Under the pieces are notes generated by a model. It did not search any database. It was not told the origin of the DNA and saw only the letters and a list, made by a program, of their open reading frames with translations. A program made the position numbers and the translations under genes. DNA of 64,000 bases from JACVRW01 sp963821275 (GTDB lineage Bacteria; Actinomycetota; Thermoleophilia; Solirubrobacterales; Thermoleophilaceae), in assembly GCA_963821275.1 (NCBI GenBank), contig CAWGDF010000011.1:496001-560000 (forward strand). Reading direction: 5' to 3'. The number at the start of each line of letters is the position of its first letter. The stretch's first letter is position 1. Shown here piece by piece: positions 1-8,106 of the stretch.

Positions 1-1283
1 GTGGCCACGACGGTGACCCAAACCTGGTCCTCGACCTTCTCGTCGACCATCGCCCCGAAGATGATGTTCGCGTCCGGGTGGGCCGCCTCGGCCACCGCCT
101 TGGCCGCTTCGTTGACCTCCCAGAGGGAGATGTCGTTGCCGCCGGTGATCGAGAGCAGGATCGAGCGCGCTCCCTCGAGCGAGGTCTCCAGCAACGGCGA
201 CTCGATCGCGTGCTCAACGGCGTCCATCGCCCGCCGGTCGCCGCTGCCCATGCCGATGCCCAGCAGGGCCTGACCGGCCTCGGACATGATCGTGCGCACG
301 TCGGCGAAGTCGAGGTTGATCAGCCCGGGGAGTGTGATGAGGTCAGACACTCCCTGAACGCCCTGGCGCAGCACGTCGTCGGCCACGCGGAACGCCTCGA
401 CCATCGAGGTCGACTTGTCCAGGACCGCCAGCAGGCGGGAGTTGGGGATCACGATGAGGGTGTCGACCTCGCGGGCGAGCTCCTCCACGCCACGGTCGGC
501 CTGCTCGCCCCGGCGGGCGCCCTCGAAGGCGAACGGCTTGGTCACGATGCCCACCGTGAGCGCGCCCAGCTCGCGGGCCACGCGCGCCACGACGGGGGCC
601 GCCCCGGTGCCGGTGCCTCCGCCCGCGCCGGCGGTGATGAACACCATGTCGCTGCCCTTGAGGGCGGCCTTGATCTGGTCGTAGTCCTCGTGCGCGGCGG
701 CACGGCCCAGGTCGGGGTTCGAGCCGGAGCCGAGCCCGCGGGTGATGTCCGCCCCGATGTGCAGGCAGCCCACGGCCGCCGACTGCTCGAGCGACTGCAT
801 GTCGGTGTTGACCGCGAGGAACTCGACGCCCTCGACCTCGGCCTCGACCATGCGGTTGACCGCGTTCACGCCGGCTCCGCCGACGCCCACCACCCGGAGC
901 ACCGGCTCGGTGACCTTGCCGGACGCGGGGGCCCTCTCGGGCTGCGGCTGACGCCTGGCTGCCGGCGGCGGCTCGCGGTCGAGGATGTTGTCGGGGATGT
1001 CGGCCGAGAACACCGAGCGGAGGCGCTCCTCGGGGCTGGGCACGCCGTCGGAACGGCCCCAGCGCTCCTCGCGCTCGCGCCGGCGCTGCTCGCGCTCCTC
1101 GGCGCGGCGCGCGGCCTCGGTGGCGCGGCGCTCGAAGCCCTGCGGCGGGTCGGGCGCAGGCGGCTGGGGCGCGGGCGGCTCCTTCGGGGCCTCCTTCTCC
1201 TTGCGCGGGCGCTCTTCCTCGGTCTTGCGGAAGAGATCCGCCAGCGGCCCTTCCCGCATACTCGCGCGCTTACCGCTTGCCAT
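1..1283 (-). CDS. ftsZ: Cell division protein FtsZ with long N-terminal extension (C-terminus cut by window edge)
   Basis: Tubulin-like GTPase that polymerises into the division ring at midcell. 427 codons are visible; the C-terminal tail that binds FtsA or SepF partners lies outside the window. The GTPase core begins near residue 128 with a VGVGGAGVNAVNRM loop. The tubulin signature GAGGGTGTGAAP and the T7-loop NLDFADV needed for GTP hydrolysis are both intact. Residues 1-126 are unusual: a short MREGPLADLF segment, then a Glu/Arg/Pro-rich, probably disordered stretch, whereas FtsZ normally has only about 10-30 residues before the core. The start at 1283 is chosen because GAGGAGG lies about 9 bases upstream, inside the end of the ParA gene; an in-frame ATG at 1259 would shorten the protein by 8 residues. 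It overlaps the parA-like stop by 14 bases, so the two are co-transcribed and probably translationally coupled. Family certain; the role of the extension is unknown. Confidence 0.93.
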   Translation of the reverse strand, partial: MASGKRASMREGPLADLFRKTEEERPRKEKEAPKEPPAPQPPAPDPPQGFERRATEAARRAEEREQRRREREERWGRSDGVPSPEERLRSVFSADIPDNILDREPPPAARRQPQPERAPASGKVTEPVLRVVGVGGAGVNAVNRMVEAEVEGVEFLAVNTDMQSLEQSAAVGCLHIGADITRGLGSGSNPDLGRAAAHEDYDQIKAALKGSDMVFITAGAGGGTGTGAAPVVARVARELGALTVGIVTKPFAFEGARRGEQADRGVEELAREVDTLIVIPNSRLLAVLDKSTSMVEAFRVADDVLRQGVQGVSDLITLPGLINLDFADVRTIMSEAGQALLGIGMGSGDRRAMDAVEHAIESPLLETSLEGARSILLSITGGNDISLWEVNEAAKAVAEAAHPDANIIFGAMVDEKVEDQVWVTVVA

Positions 1284-2037
1284 TGGCCAGGACCTCCTCA
1301 GCTAGCTGACGGTAGGCGTAGGCCGCCTTGCCGTCCGGGTCGTACTTCAGCACCGACATGCCCTTCACGGGCGCCTCCGCGAAGCGCACCGTCTTGTTGA
1401 TCCGCGAGGCGAACACCCGGTCGCCGAAGTTCTCCTCCAGGATCTCGACAGCCTCCTTGGCGTGCACCGTGCGGTTGTCCACGAGTGTCGGCAGGATGCC
1501 CTCGATCTCGATGTCCGGGTTGAGCTCCTCACGCACCATCGAGAGCGTGTTCTGGAGCTGGATCAGCCCGCGCATGGAGAGATACTCGCACTGCACGGGG
1601 ACGATCACCTTCTGGGACGCCGTGAGCGCGTTGATCGTGAGCAGTCCCAGGCTCGGCGGAGTGTCGACGAAGATGTAGTCGTAGTCGTCGAGGATCGGCG
1701 CCAGGCCCTTCTTCAGCGCGCGCTCTCGGCCGATCATCGTCGACATCGCGATCTCGGCGCCGGCGAGGTCGATCGAGGCGCAGGCCACGTCCACCTCGCG
1801 CTTGCGGATCACCTCGCGGATCGACAGCTGGTGGACCAGCACGTCGTACATCGAGACCTCGAGCGAGTCGGGGTCGATCCCCTGGCTCATGGTCAGGTTC
1901 GCCTGGGGGTCGAGGTCCACGCACAGCACGCGGTGCCCCCGTTCGGCGAACGCGGCGGCCAGGTTGAGGGTCGTCGTGGTCTTGGCCACTCCGCCCTTCT
2001 GGTTGGTGAAGGCGATGACCTTGGCCCTCGGCGTCAC
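1270..2037 (-). CDS. ParA/Soj-family partitioning ATPase
   Basis: 255-residue Walker-type ATPase of the ParA/MinD superfamily, which positions chromosomes, plasmids or protein complexes by ATP-dependent dimerisation on DNA or membrane. The deviant Walker A motif KGGVAKTTT is at residues 14-22, the Walker A-prime aspartates are in CVDLDPQAN, and Walker B is DYIFVDTPPSLG near residue 120. It has the usual chromosomal Soj length and no N-terminal HTH. The GTG start follows a GGAGG about 6 bases upstream. No ParB is next to it; instead the stop overlaps ftsZ, which suggests a role in division-site placement or in coordinating segregation with division. That functional reading is inference. It is transcribed divergently from the ArsA-like pair. 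Confidence 0.88.
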   Translation of the reverse strand: MTPRAKVIAFTNQKGGVAKTTTTLNLAAAFAERGHRVLCVDLDPQANLTMSQGIDPDSLEVSMYDVLVHQLSIREVIRKREVDVACASIDLAGAEIAMSTMIGRERALKKGLAPILDDYDYIFVDTPPSLGLLTINALTASQKVIVPVQCEYLSMRGLIQLQNTLSMVREELNPDIEIEGILPTLVDNRTVHAKEAVEILEENFGDRVFASRINKTVRFAEAPVKGMSVLKYDPDGKAAYAYRQLAEEVLANGKR

Positions 2038-2143
2038 GGGTGCCTCCGGTGTAGTCCCATTACACGGGGCGTATTCGCACGCGCTGGGCGGATTCCTTCA
2101 CGCGCCCGGCCCGGCGGCCCGACCGTACCCTTCTCCGGAACGG

Positions 2144-3073
2144 ATGAGCGAGCTTCTCGACAAGCGCCTGATCGTGGTGACGGGCAAGGGCGGCGTGGGC
2201 AAGACGACCGTGGCCGCGGCGCTCGGCCTGCTCGCCGCGCGGCTCGGCAAGCGGACCGTGGTGGCCGAGGTGTCCCAGCAGGAGCGCCTGGCCGCGCTGT
2301 TCGGCCGCGGCGGGCCCGGCCACCGCGAGACCGAGCTGGCTCCCGGGCTGCACGGGCTCTCCATCGATCCCGCGCGCGCGAAGGAGGAATGGCTGCGCCA
2401 CCAGCTGCACTCCTCCGCGCTGGCCGGCCTGCTGTCCAACAGCCGGATCTTCCAGTACCTCACCGCCGCCGCCCCCGGCGTGGACGAGCTGGTGACGATC
2501 GGCAAGGTCTGGGACCTGGCGCAGCTGGAGCGCCGCGTCGGGGGACAGCGCAGCTACGACCTGGCCGTCGTCGACGCCCCGGCGACGGGGCACGGCATAG
2601 CGCTGCTGCGGGCGCCGCGCACCTACGCCGCGATCGCTCGGGTGGGGCCCATCGCTCGCCAGGCCGCGCAGATCCACCGCTTCATCGCCGATCCGGGCCT
2701 CACCGGCGTCCTCGCGGTGGCCCTGCCGGAGGAGATGCCGGTGAACGAGACGATCGAGCTCGGCGGACGCCTGCGCGAGGACATGGGCATGGCAATCGAC
2801 ACGATCGTGGTGAACGGCGTCTACCCGCAGCGGTTCGCCGTGGCCGAGGCCAAGCGGCTGGCCGCGCTCGACGGCCAGGTGTCCGCGAAGGCACGGCGCG
2901 CGTTGGAGAGCGCCATCGCGGGCTTCAACCGGGCCCGCGGGCAGCGCGCCGAGGTGAGCCGCCTGCGACGGGCGACCGACACCCCGGTCAGGACCCTGCC
3001 CTTCCTCTTCGAGCCCGATCTGGGTGTGGCCGAGGTCGAGCGCCTGTCACGCGAGCTGGAGCAGCGCCTGTGA
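2144..3073 (+). CDS. ArsA/Get3-like ATPase, first of tandem pair (BagA/Rv3679 type)
   Basis: 309-residue P-loop ATPase of the ArsA/Get3 (anion-transporting ATPase) family. The P-loop TGKGGVGKTT is at residues 13-22, and a degenerate switch region DAPATGHG follows near residue 150. Actinobacteria commonly carry two such genes in tandem; in Mycobacterium tuberculosis these are Rv3679/Rv3680 (BagA/BagB), reported as a heterodimer-type pair. The start at 2144 is the first ATG that leaves a normal N-terminus; the open frame extends further upstream but runs into the divergent ParA promoter region. The stop overlaps the GTG of the next gene by 4 bases (GTGA), so the two are translated together and probably work as one complex. 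Substrate unknown. Confidence 0.82.
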   Translation: MSELLDKRLIVVTGKGGVGKTTVAAALGLLAARLGKRTVVAEVSQQERLAALFGRGGPGHRETELAPGLHGLSIDPARAKEEWLRHQLHSSALAGLLSNSRIFQYLTAAAPGVDELVTIGKVWDLAQLERRVGGQRSYDLAVVDAPATGHGIALLRAPRTYAAIARVGPIARQAAQIHRFIADPGLTGVLAVALPEEMPVNETIELGGRLREDMGMAIDTIVVNGVYPQRFAVAEAKRLAALDGQVSAKARRALESAIAGFNRARGQRAEVSRLRRATDTPVRTLPFLFEPDLGVAEVERLSRELEQRL

Positions 3074-4173
3074 TCGCCGACTGGCTCGAGCGCAAGCAGG
3101 TCGTGGTCTGCGCCGGCTCCGGCGGCGTGGGAAAGACCACGACGGCTGCGGCCGTGGCCCTGGGCATGGCCACCCGCGGCAAGAAGGTGGCGGTGCTGAC
3201 CATCGATCCGGCCCGGCGGCTGGCCGACGCGCTCGGGCTGCCGGAGCTGGGTAACGAGGAGCGGCGGGTGGACGCGAAGGCCGACGGCGAGCTGTGGGCG
3301 ATGATGCTCGACAGCAAGCGCACCTTCGACGAGCTGATCGAGAGCCACGCCCCGGACGAGGCCACCCGCGACGCGGTGCTCGGCAACCGCATCTACCAGG
3401 AGCTGTCCAACGCGGTCGCGGGCTCACAGGAGTACATGGCGATGGAGAAGCTGCACGAGCTGCACGAGGAGGGGCGCTACGACCTCCTGGTGCTCGACAC
3501 GCCCCCCACCCGCAACGCGCTCGATTTCATCGACGCCCCGAAGCAGCTCTCGGCCTTCATCGACTCGCGCGCCCTGCAGTTGTTCACCACGCCCGGGCGG
3601 TTCGGGCTCAGGTTGTTCGGCCGCGGCACCAGCGTGGCCTTCGCGGTGATGAAGCGCGCAACCGGCATCGACCTACTCCAGGACCTGTCGGAGTTCTTCC
3701 GCAGCTTCGGCGGAATGGCTGAGGGCTTTCGCGAGCGGGCCGAGCGAGTGAACGCGCTGCTAACCGACAGCCGCAGCGCCTTCGTCCTGGTCACCTCGCC
3801 GCGCCGGGACGCGATCGAGGAGGCGGCCTTCTTCCGCGAGCGCCTGCGCGAGGCCGACCTGCCCTTTGCCGGCGTGGTGGCCAACCGCGTGCGCCGGGCC
3901 GACGGCGTGCGCGAGGGGCCGGGCTCGGCCCGGACAGGAGCGATGTCCTCACCCGATCCTGCCGAGCTCGAGCGCCTGCTCGGCGAGCCGCTGGCCCGGA
4001 AGGTGATGCGCTCCTACGAGGAGGAGCGGCGCCTGGGCGAACGCGACCGCACCAACCTCGCCGAGCTGCGGCGCAAGCTGGGCAACAAGCCGATGATCGA
4101 GGTGCCCGAGCTCGACCACGACGTGCACGACCTCGACGGGCTCGAGGAGATGTGCGCGTACCTGTTCGGCTAG
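3070..4173 (+). CDS. ArsA/Get3-like ATPase, second of tandem pair (BagB/Rv3680 type)
   Basis: 367-residue partner of the preceding ATPase. The P-loop GSGGVGKTTTAA is at residues 15-26, with TIDPARRLADALG (the ArsA DPA motif) near residue 48 and the switch II-like DTPPTRNALDFID near 140. It is longer than its partner, with a C-terminal charged segment of unknown role. The GTG start overlaps the previous stop as GTGA. The gene ends at 4173, overlapping the convergent membrane-protein gene by 4 bases, and no terminator fits between them. The tandem arrangement, the shared family and the length difference match the mycobacterial Rv3679-Rv3680 pair; the name is by analogy. Confidence 0.82.
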   Translation: MIADWLERKQVVVCAGSGGVGKTTTAAAVALGMATRGKKVAVLTIDPARRLADALGLPELGNEERRVDAKADGELWAMMLDSKRTFDELIESHAPDEATRDAVLGNRIYQELSNAVAGSQEYMAMEKLHELHEEGRYDLLVLDTPPTRNALDFIDAPKQLSAFIDSRALQLFTTPGRFGLRLFGRGTSVAFAVMKRATGIDLLQDLSEFFRSFGGMAEGFRERAERVNALLTDSRSAFVLVTSPRRDAIEEAAFFRERLREADLPFAGVVANRVRRADGVREGPGSARTGAMSSPDPAELERLLGEPLARKVMRSYEEERRLGERDRTNLAELRRKLGNKPMIEVPELDHDVHDLDGLEEMCAYLFG

Positions 4174-4799
4174 CCGCCGCAGGCCCGCGACAGCCTGACG
4201 GGGGGCAGCCGGCGACCGCCGAATCCGACGGCGGGCCGGCCGCTGGTCTTGCATAGGGCATAGCGGCCGCTGGCGGTCGAGACCGCGGCGCGGTAGCTGT
4301 AGCCGACGATGACGCCCGAGACCTCCCCGGTGCTCTCCACGTCGCTCGTGACCGCTGTGCAGCCGAGAAGCAGCCGGCCGCCGTCCGTGCCGAGCGAGCG
4401 GCAGTCGGTGCGGCGAGCGGGGTTCTCGAGCTCGCCGCCGGCCACGCGCGCGCGGGCGTCGCGCGTGATGGCGCGTTCGACCGCGGCGGTGAGCCCGGCG
4501 GCGCCCGGCGCGCCGCTCACGGCCACCCGGCCGCGGCGCGGCCGCTGCTCGGCGATCAGCTGCGCGCGTGCCTGCGCGGCCGCCCGGGCGCGGGCCTCGC
4601 GCTCGGCCGCCGCGTACTCGCGCTTGGACTCCGAGATCCGGGGCGCCAGCACGATCGTCGCCGCCACCGCTCCTGCGAGCAGCAGCACGCCGAGCACCGC
4701 AACGATCTTGCGTCCGCCAGGCGACAGTTTGCGCAGGAAGTGGCCCGGCAGCCCCAGCAGGCCGGGCAGCGGCTCGTAGCGGTCTGTCGGCGCGGGCAT
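4170..4799 (-). CDS. Single-pass membrane protein of unknown function
   Basis: 209 residues, not recognised as a named family. A cytoplasmic, positively charged N-terminus is followed by one transmembrane segment at about residues 32-52 (IVAVLGVLLLAGAVAATIVL). A coiled-coil-prone Glu/Ala/Arg stretch occupies residues 55-85, then an extracytoplasmic domain with four cysteines (CRSLG, LLGCTAV, ALCKT, RACGG) that could form two disulfides. The topology resembles secreted-domain anchors in Actinobacteria. It is divergent from the LysR gene and convergent with the ArsA pair. The start is the first ATG before the basic segment. Confidence 0.6.
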   Translation of the reverse strand: MPAPTDRYEPLPGLLGLPGHFLRKLSPGGRKIVAVLGVLLLAGAVAATIVLAPRISESKREYAAAEREARARAAAQARAQLIAEQRPRRGRVAVSGAPGAAGLTAAVERAITRDARARVAGGELENPARRTDCRSLGTDGGRLLLGCTAVTSDVESTGEVSGVIVGYSYRAAVSTASGRYALCKTSGRPAVGFGGRRLPPVRLSRACGG

Positions 4800-4876
4800 C
4801 GTCCCCCTGAAGGATGAGCGCGACTATCGGAAGTACAAGCACCGATTCCTTTGGGTGAGCGTAAGCTGGGCTAACG

Positions 4877-5803
4877 ATGCTGGACGTGCGCCGGCTGCGC
4901 CTCCTGAGCGAGCTCTCGCGGCAGGGAACGATCGCCGAGGTGGCGCGAGTGGTCGGCTACACGCCTTCGGCGGTCTCCCAGTCGCTGATGCAGCTGGAGC
5001 GGGAGGTGGGGGTCGCGCTGCTCGAGCGCGACGGGCGGCGGGTCCGGCTCACGGCGGCGGCGCACGGGCTGGTGGGCCGCACCGACCGGGTGCTGGCGGA
5101 GCTCGACGCCGCCGAGGCCGATCTCGCCGCCGAGCACGAGACCGTCCGGGGCGAGGTCACGGTCGGCGCCTTTCCCAGCGCCGCGGCCGGCTTGGTCATT
5201 CCCGCGGTCGCGGAGCTGAGCGGGCGCCATCCCGAGCTCGTGTGCAGCGTGCGCGAGCACGAGCCCGAGGACGGCATTCCGCTGCTGCGCGCGGGGCAGC
5301 TCGACCTGCTCGTGTCCGAGAGCTACGAGGGCGTGACGAACGCGCCGGTCGGCGGGCTGGAACAGCACCCGCTCGTGACCGAGCCGCTGCTGCTCATGCT
5401 GCCCGAGGAGCACCGGGCGCGTGGGCGTGTGGCCCTGGAAACCCTGAGCGACTCCTCTTGGATCGGCGGTCTGGCCGGTACGCAGTTCGCCGCCGCGGTG
5501 GAACGGGCCTGCCGCCGCGCCGGCTTCACGCCGCGCGTGACGCACCGCGCCGACGAGGCTCTCCTGCTCCAGGCCTTGGTCGCCGCGGGGCTTGGCGTTG
5601 GGTTGTTGCCGGCGCTCGCGCGGACCGACCCGCCCGGTGTCCGCTACGCGACCGCGGTCCCGGCGCCGCCGCGGCGCCAGGTGACCGCACTCACGCGTCG
5701 CGGCGCCACTCGCCGCCCGGCGCTGGCCGTGATGCTGGAGAGACTCGTGGGCGAGGCGGCGCTCAGATCGGCGCCGAGTAGTCCTCGGGCTCGTCCGGGC
5801 TGA
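4877..5803 (+). CDS. LysR-family transcriptional regulator
   Basis: 308 residues. The N-terminal winged HTH (residues 1-60, with GTIAEVARVVGYTPSAVSQS as the DNA-binding helix pair) is followed by a periplasmic-binding-like effector domain (about 90-290), in the usual LysR order and length. The first residues LDVRRLRLLSELSRQGT are typical of the family. The nearest divergent gene is the membrane protein at 4170-4799, the classical LysR arrangement, so that gene is the best candidate target; the effector cannot be read from sequence. The 3' end overlaps the convergent gene (5763-7163) by 41 bases, and the last roughly 15 residues are Ser/Arg/Pro-rich. Confidence 0.88.
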   Translation: MLDVRRLRLLSELSRQGTIAEVARVVGYTPSAVSQSLMQLEREVGVALLERDGRRVRLTAAAHGLVGRTDRVLAELDAAEADLAAEHETVRGEVTVGAFPSAAAGLVIPAVAELSGRHPELVCSVREHEPEDGIPLLRAGQLDLLVSESYEGVTNAPVGGLEQHPLVTEPLLLMLPEEHRARGRVALETLSDSSWIGGLAGTQFAAAVERACRRAGFTPRVTHRADEALLLQALVAAGLGVGLLPALARTDPPGVRYATAVPAPPRRQVTALTRRGATRRPALAVMLERLVGEAALRSAPSSPRARPG

Positions 5804-7163
5804 AGTCGATCGACGAGGTCACGCCGTCGACGCTCGGCGGCGCGGCCGGCGGCGGTTCTGCCTTCTCCTGCTCCAGCGCCTCGATCTCCGCGGTGTCGGG
5901 CTCCGGCTCGCGCCGCAGGTCGTGCGCCTCGATCTCGCCGAGTGGCTCGGCCGCCGTCTCCAGCAGGATGTCGTCGGCCAGCCCCTTCAGGTCTCGGTCG
6001 AGATAGCCGCAGAGCACGTCGCGCAGCAGCGCGCGCACGTGACCCTCGACCTCGCCCACCAGCTCGCGCGGCGAGTCGCTCGGCAGGCCACCGGCGCCGC
6101 CCATGAGCAAGCGCTCGAGGGCCAGGGCGGCCTGCACACGGCGTTGGACGTGACGCCGGTTGCCCTCCTCCGCGCAGAGCGCCGCCACCCGCAGGGCGAG
6201 GCTGGCCTCGCCGGCGTCGCTGGTGCCGTCCAGCAGGGCACGGAGGGCCAGCAGGTAGTCCGACAGGGCCTCGCCGTCGTGGTTGCGCTCGCAGCCCATC
6301 TCGAAGCGGGCGAGCGCCCAGCCCAACACGCCGGTGGGCGCGGCCTGGGCCATCGCCGCGGCAAACTCGCACAGCGCGCGCTCGTGGCCGGCCTCCAGCA
6401 GCCAGCCGCGACCGCGGCCGGCGCCTGAGTCCCCCAGCGGCAGCGGGGACCAGCGACCGTCGTCGGTCTGGTGCCACCCGGGCGTGCCCAGGCTCACCCG
6501 GCCGGCAGACCACAGCCGCAGCACGCCCACGAGCCGGCGGAAGCGCTCCTCGGCCTCGGAGGCCGCCAGGACCTCTCCAGGAGACACGTCCCGCTCCAGC
6601 ATGCACAGCAGCCTGGGGCTGCCCGTCTCCTCCGGCCAGACGGCTTCGGGCGGAGCGTCGAAGCGGTCGCCCCGCACCAGCGACAGGCCACCGCCCAGGT
6701 TCACCCGCTCAGCCTCCATCCAGGCGCCCGGCAGTGGGGCCACCACGCGCGAGCGGACAGCGTCCCGGTAGAGGGTCAGCTCCACCTCGCGGTAGACCCG
6801 CTCGAAGCGCTCCTCCGGAAAGCCGAAGCTGGTGGCGTCCTCGTACAGGCGCTCGAGCATGGCCTGGAGTGCCGGCTCGGCCTGCTCGCCCCGAAGGCCG
6901 TTCATGCGCAGCCAGGCTGCGGCGCCCGCGCCCAGCTCGGCGGCCGCGCCCTGGAAGGTCTCGAGCTCGCACAGGCGCGGCCAGCGGTCGGCGATGAACG
7001 CTCCGGTTCGGGCCTCGTAGCAGTACAGCCGCGAGCCGCCACGGGAGACCTCGTCGACCACGTCGAAGACCACCTCCGCGCCCTCGCCCTGGTCGGCGCT
7101 CAGCAGCGCGGCGGCCTCCAGGGCGAAGTTCCGCAACGCGTCGTGGAGGTCGGGGTTGCGCAT
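5763..7163 (-). CDS. Unrecognised soluble protein, acidic C-terminal tail
   Basis: 466 residues with no family I recognise and no transmembrane segment or signal peptide. The N-terminal third is mixed alpha/beta. The middle is Leu/Ala/Arg-rich and helical, with an EEGNRRHVQRRVQAALALE stretch around residues 355-375. The last 60 residues are acidic and proline-rich (EPEPDTAEIEALEQEKAEPP) and end in DEPEDYSAPI. The first ATG that leaves the divergent promoter free is at 7163; the frame is open further up to 7235 but that would overlap the start of the phytoene-synthase-like gene. It shares a divergent 70-base promoter region with that gene. Codon use matches its neighbours, so it is a resident gene. 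Coding status is firm, function unknown. Confidence 0.72.
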   Translation of the reverse strand: MRNPDLHDALRNFALEAAALLSADQGEGAEVVFDVVDEVSRGGSRLYCYEARTGAFIADRWPRLCELETFQGAAAELGAGAAAWLRMNGLRGEQAEPALQAMLERLYEDATSFGFPEERFERVYREVELTLYRDAVRSRVVAPLPGAWMEAERVNLGGGLSLVRGDRFDAPPEAVWPEETGSPRLLCMLERDVSPGEVLAASEAEERFRRLVGVLRLWSAGRVSLGTPGWHQTDDGRWSPLPLGDSGAGRGRGWLLEAGHERALCEFAAAMAQAAPTGVLGWALARFEMGCERNHDGEALSDYLLALRALLDGTSDAGEASLALRVAALCAEEGNRRHVQRRVQAALALERLLMGGAGGLPSDSPRELVGEVEGHVRALLRDVLCGYLDRDLKGLADDILLETAAEPLGEIEAHDLRREPEPDTAEIEALEQEKAEPPPAAPPSVDGVTSSIDFSPDEPEDYSAPI

Positions 7164-7233
7164 GCAGCGCGGATTCGCCCCGGCGCGCCGCGATCCTCCC
7201 CCGTGTTGCTCCAATCCCCCTATCGTCCGTGCC

Positions 7234-8106
7234 ATGTCGAGGGGGGCCGAGCAGGAGCTGCAGGAGTGCTACGAGCACTGCCGCCGCCTCCACCGAAGGC
7301 ACGACCCGACCTACTACTTCGCCACCCGCAGGCTCAGCCACAACGGCCGCCTTGGCGTCCACGCGCTGTACGCCTACGTGCGCAAGGTCGACGAGCTGGT
7401 CGACGGCCCGCGCCGCGCGGCGGACCCGGCGGCCCGGCGCGCCGCGCTCGACGGCGCCGAGCGAGAGCTCGAGCGGGCGTTGGCCGGCGCCCCCGCGGGC
7501 GACCCGGCGCTGCGAGCGCTGGTCGACACGGGCCGGCGCCATTCGCTCCCCCTGGGCGAGCTCGAGAGCTACTTCGACTCGATGCGGGTGGACTGCGCGC
7601 CGGTGCGCATGCAGAGCTGGCCGGAGCTCGAGGCCTACATGCAGGGCAGCGCCGGCGCGGTGGGCCGCATCCTCGCCGTGCTGCTGGGCGCCCCGCCAGA
7701 ACGCGACGGCCTGTTCACCCGGCTCGCGCTCGCCTTCCAGCTCACGAATTTCATCCGCGACGTGCGCGAGGACTGGGAGCTCGACCGCGTCTACTTGCCG
7801 CGCGAGGACCTCGAGTGCTTCGGCGTCTCGGTCGACGAGATCGCCCGGCGCCAGCCGAGCTCCGGCTTCCGCCGGCTGCTCGCGCTGCAGGTGCACAGGG
7901 CCCGCACGCTCTTCCGAGACAGCGCCGGGGCCACCGACCTGGTCGCGCCCGACGTGCGCCGGGGCATGCGGCTGGCCCGGGCCATGTACATCGGCGTGCT
8001 CGACCGGGCCGAGCGGCTCGAGTTCGACGTCCTGCGCCAGCGCCCCGGGCTGCGCCCGTGGGAGGTCGCCGGCGCGGTGGCCGGCAGCCTCCGGGGCCGG
8101 CCGTGA
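7234..8106 (+). CDS. Squalene/phytoene synthase family protein
   Basis: 290-residue head-to-head prenyl-diphosphate synthase (condenses two FPP or GGPP via a cyclopropyl intermediate). Both Asp-rich metal/diphosphate sites are present: DELVD at about residues 52-56, and DVRED within NFIRDVREDWELDR near 173. The family signature QLTNFIRD is intact, and a second conserved YMQGSAGAVG patch is present. It cannot be decided from sequence whether the product is C30 (squalene, dehydrosqualene) or C40 (phytoene). The next gene, overlapping by GTGA, is a geranylgeranyl-reductase-like flavoprotein, which favours an isoprenoid-lipid or carotenoid cassette. Start ATG at 7234, just inside the divergent promoter. 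Confidence 0.88.
   Translation: MSRGAEQELQECYEHCRRLHRRHDPTYYFATRRLSHNGRLGVHALYAYVRKVDELVDGPRRAADPAARRAALDGAERELERALAGAPAGDPALRALVDTGRRHSLPLGELESYFDSMRVDCAPVRMQSWPELEAYMQGSAGAVGRILAVLLGAPPERDGLFTRLALAFQLTNFIRDVREDWELDRVYLPREDLECFGVSVDEIARRQPSSGFRRLLALQVHRARTLFRDSAGATDLVAPDVRRGMRLARAMYIGVLDRAERLEFDVLRQRPGLRPWEVAGAVAGSLRGRP

Noticed and set aside
78..1400. Long plus-strand open frame opposite ftsZ
   Set aside because: Its residues mirror GC-rich antisense codons (Arg/Gly/His/Ala-rich). The minus strand encodes an unmistakable FtsZ.
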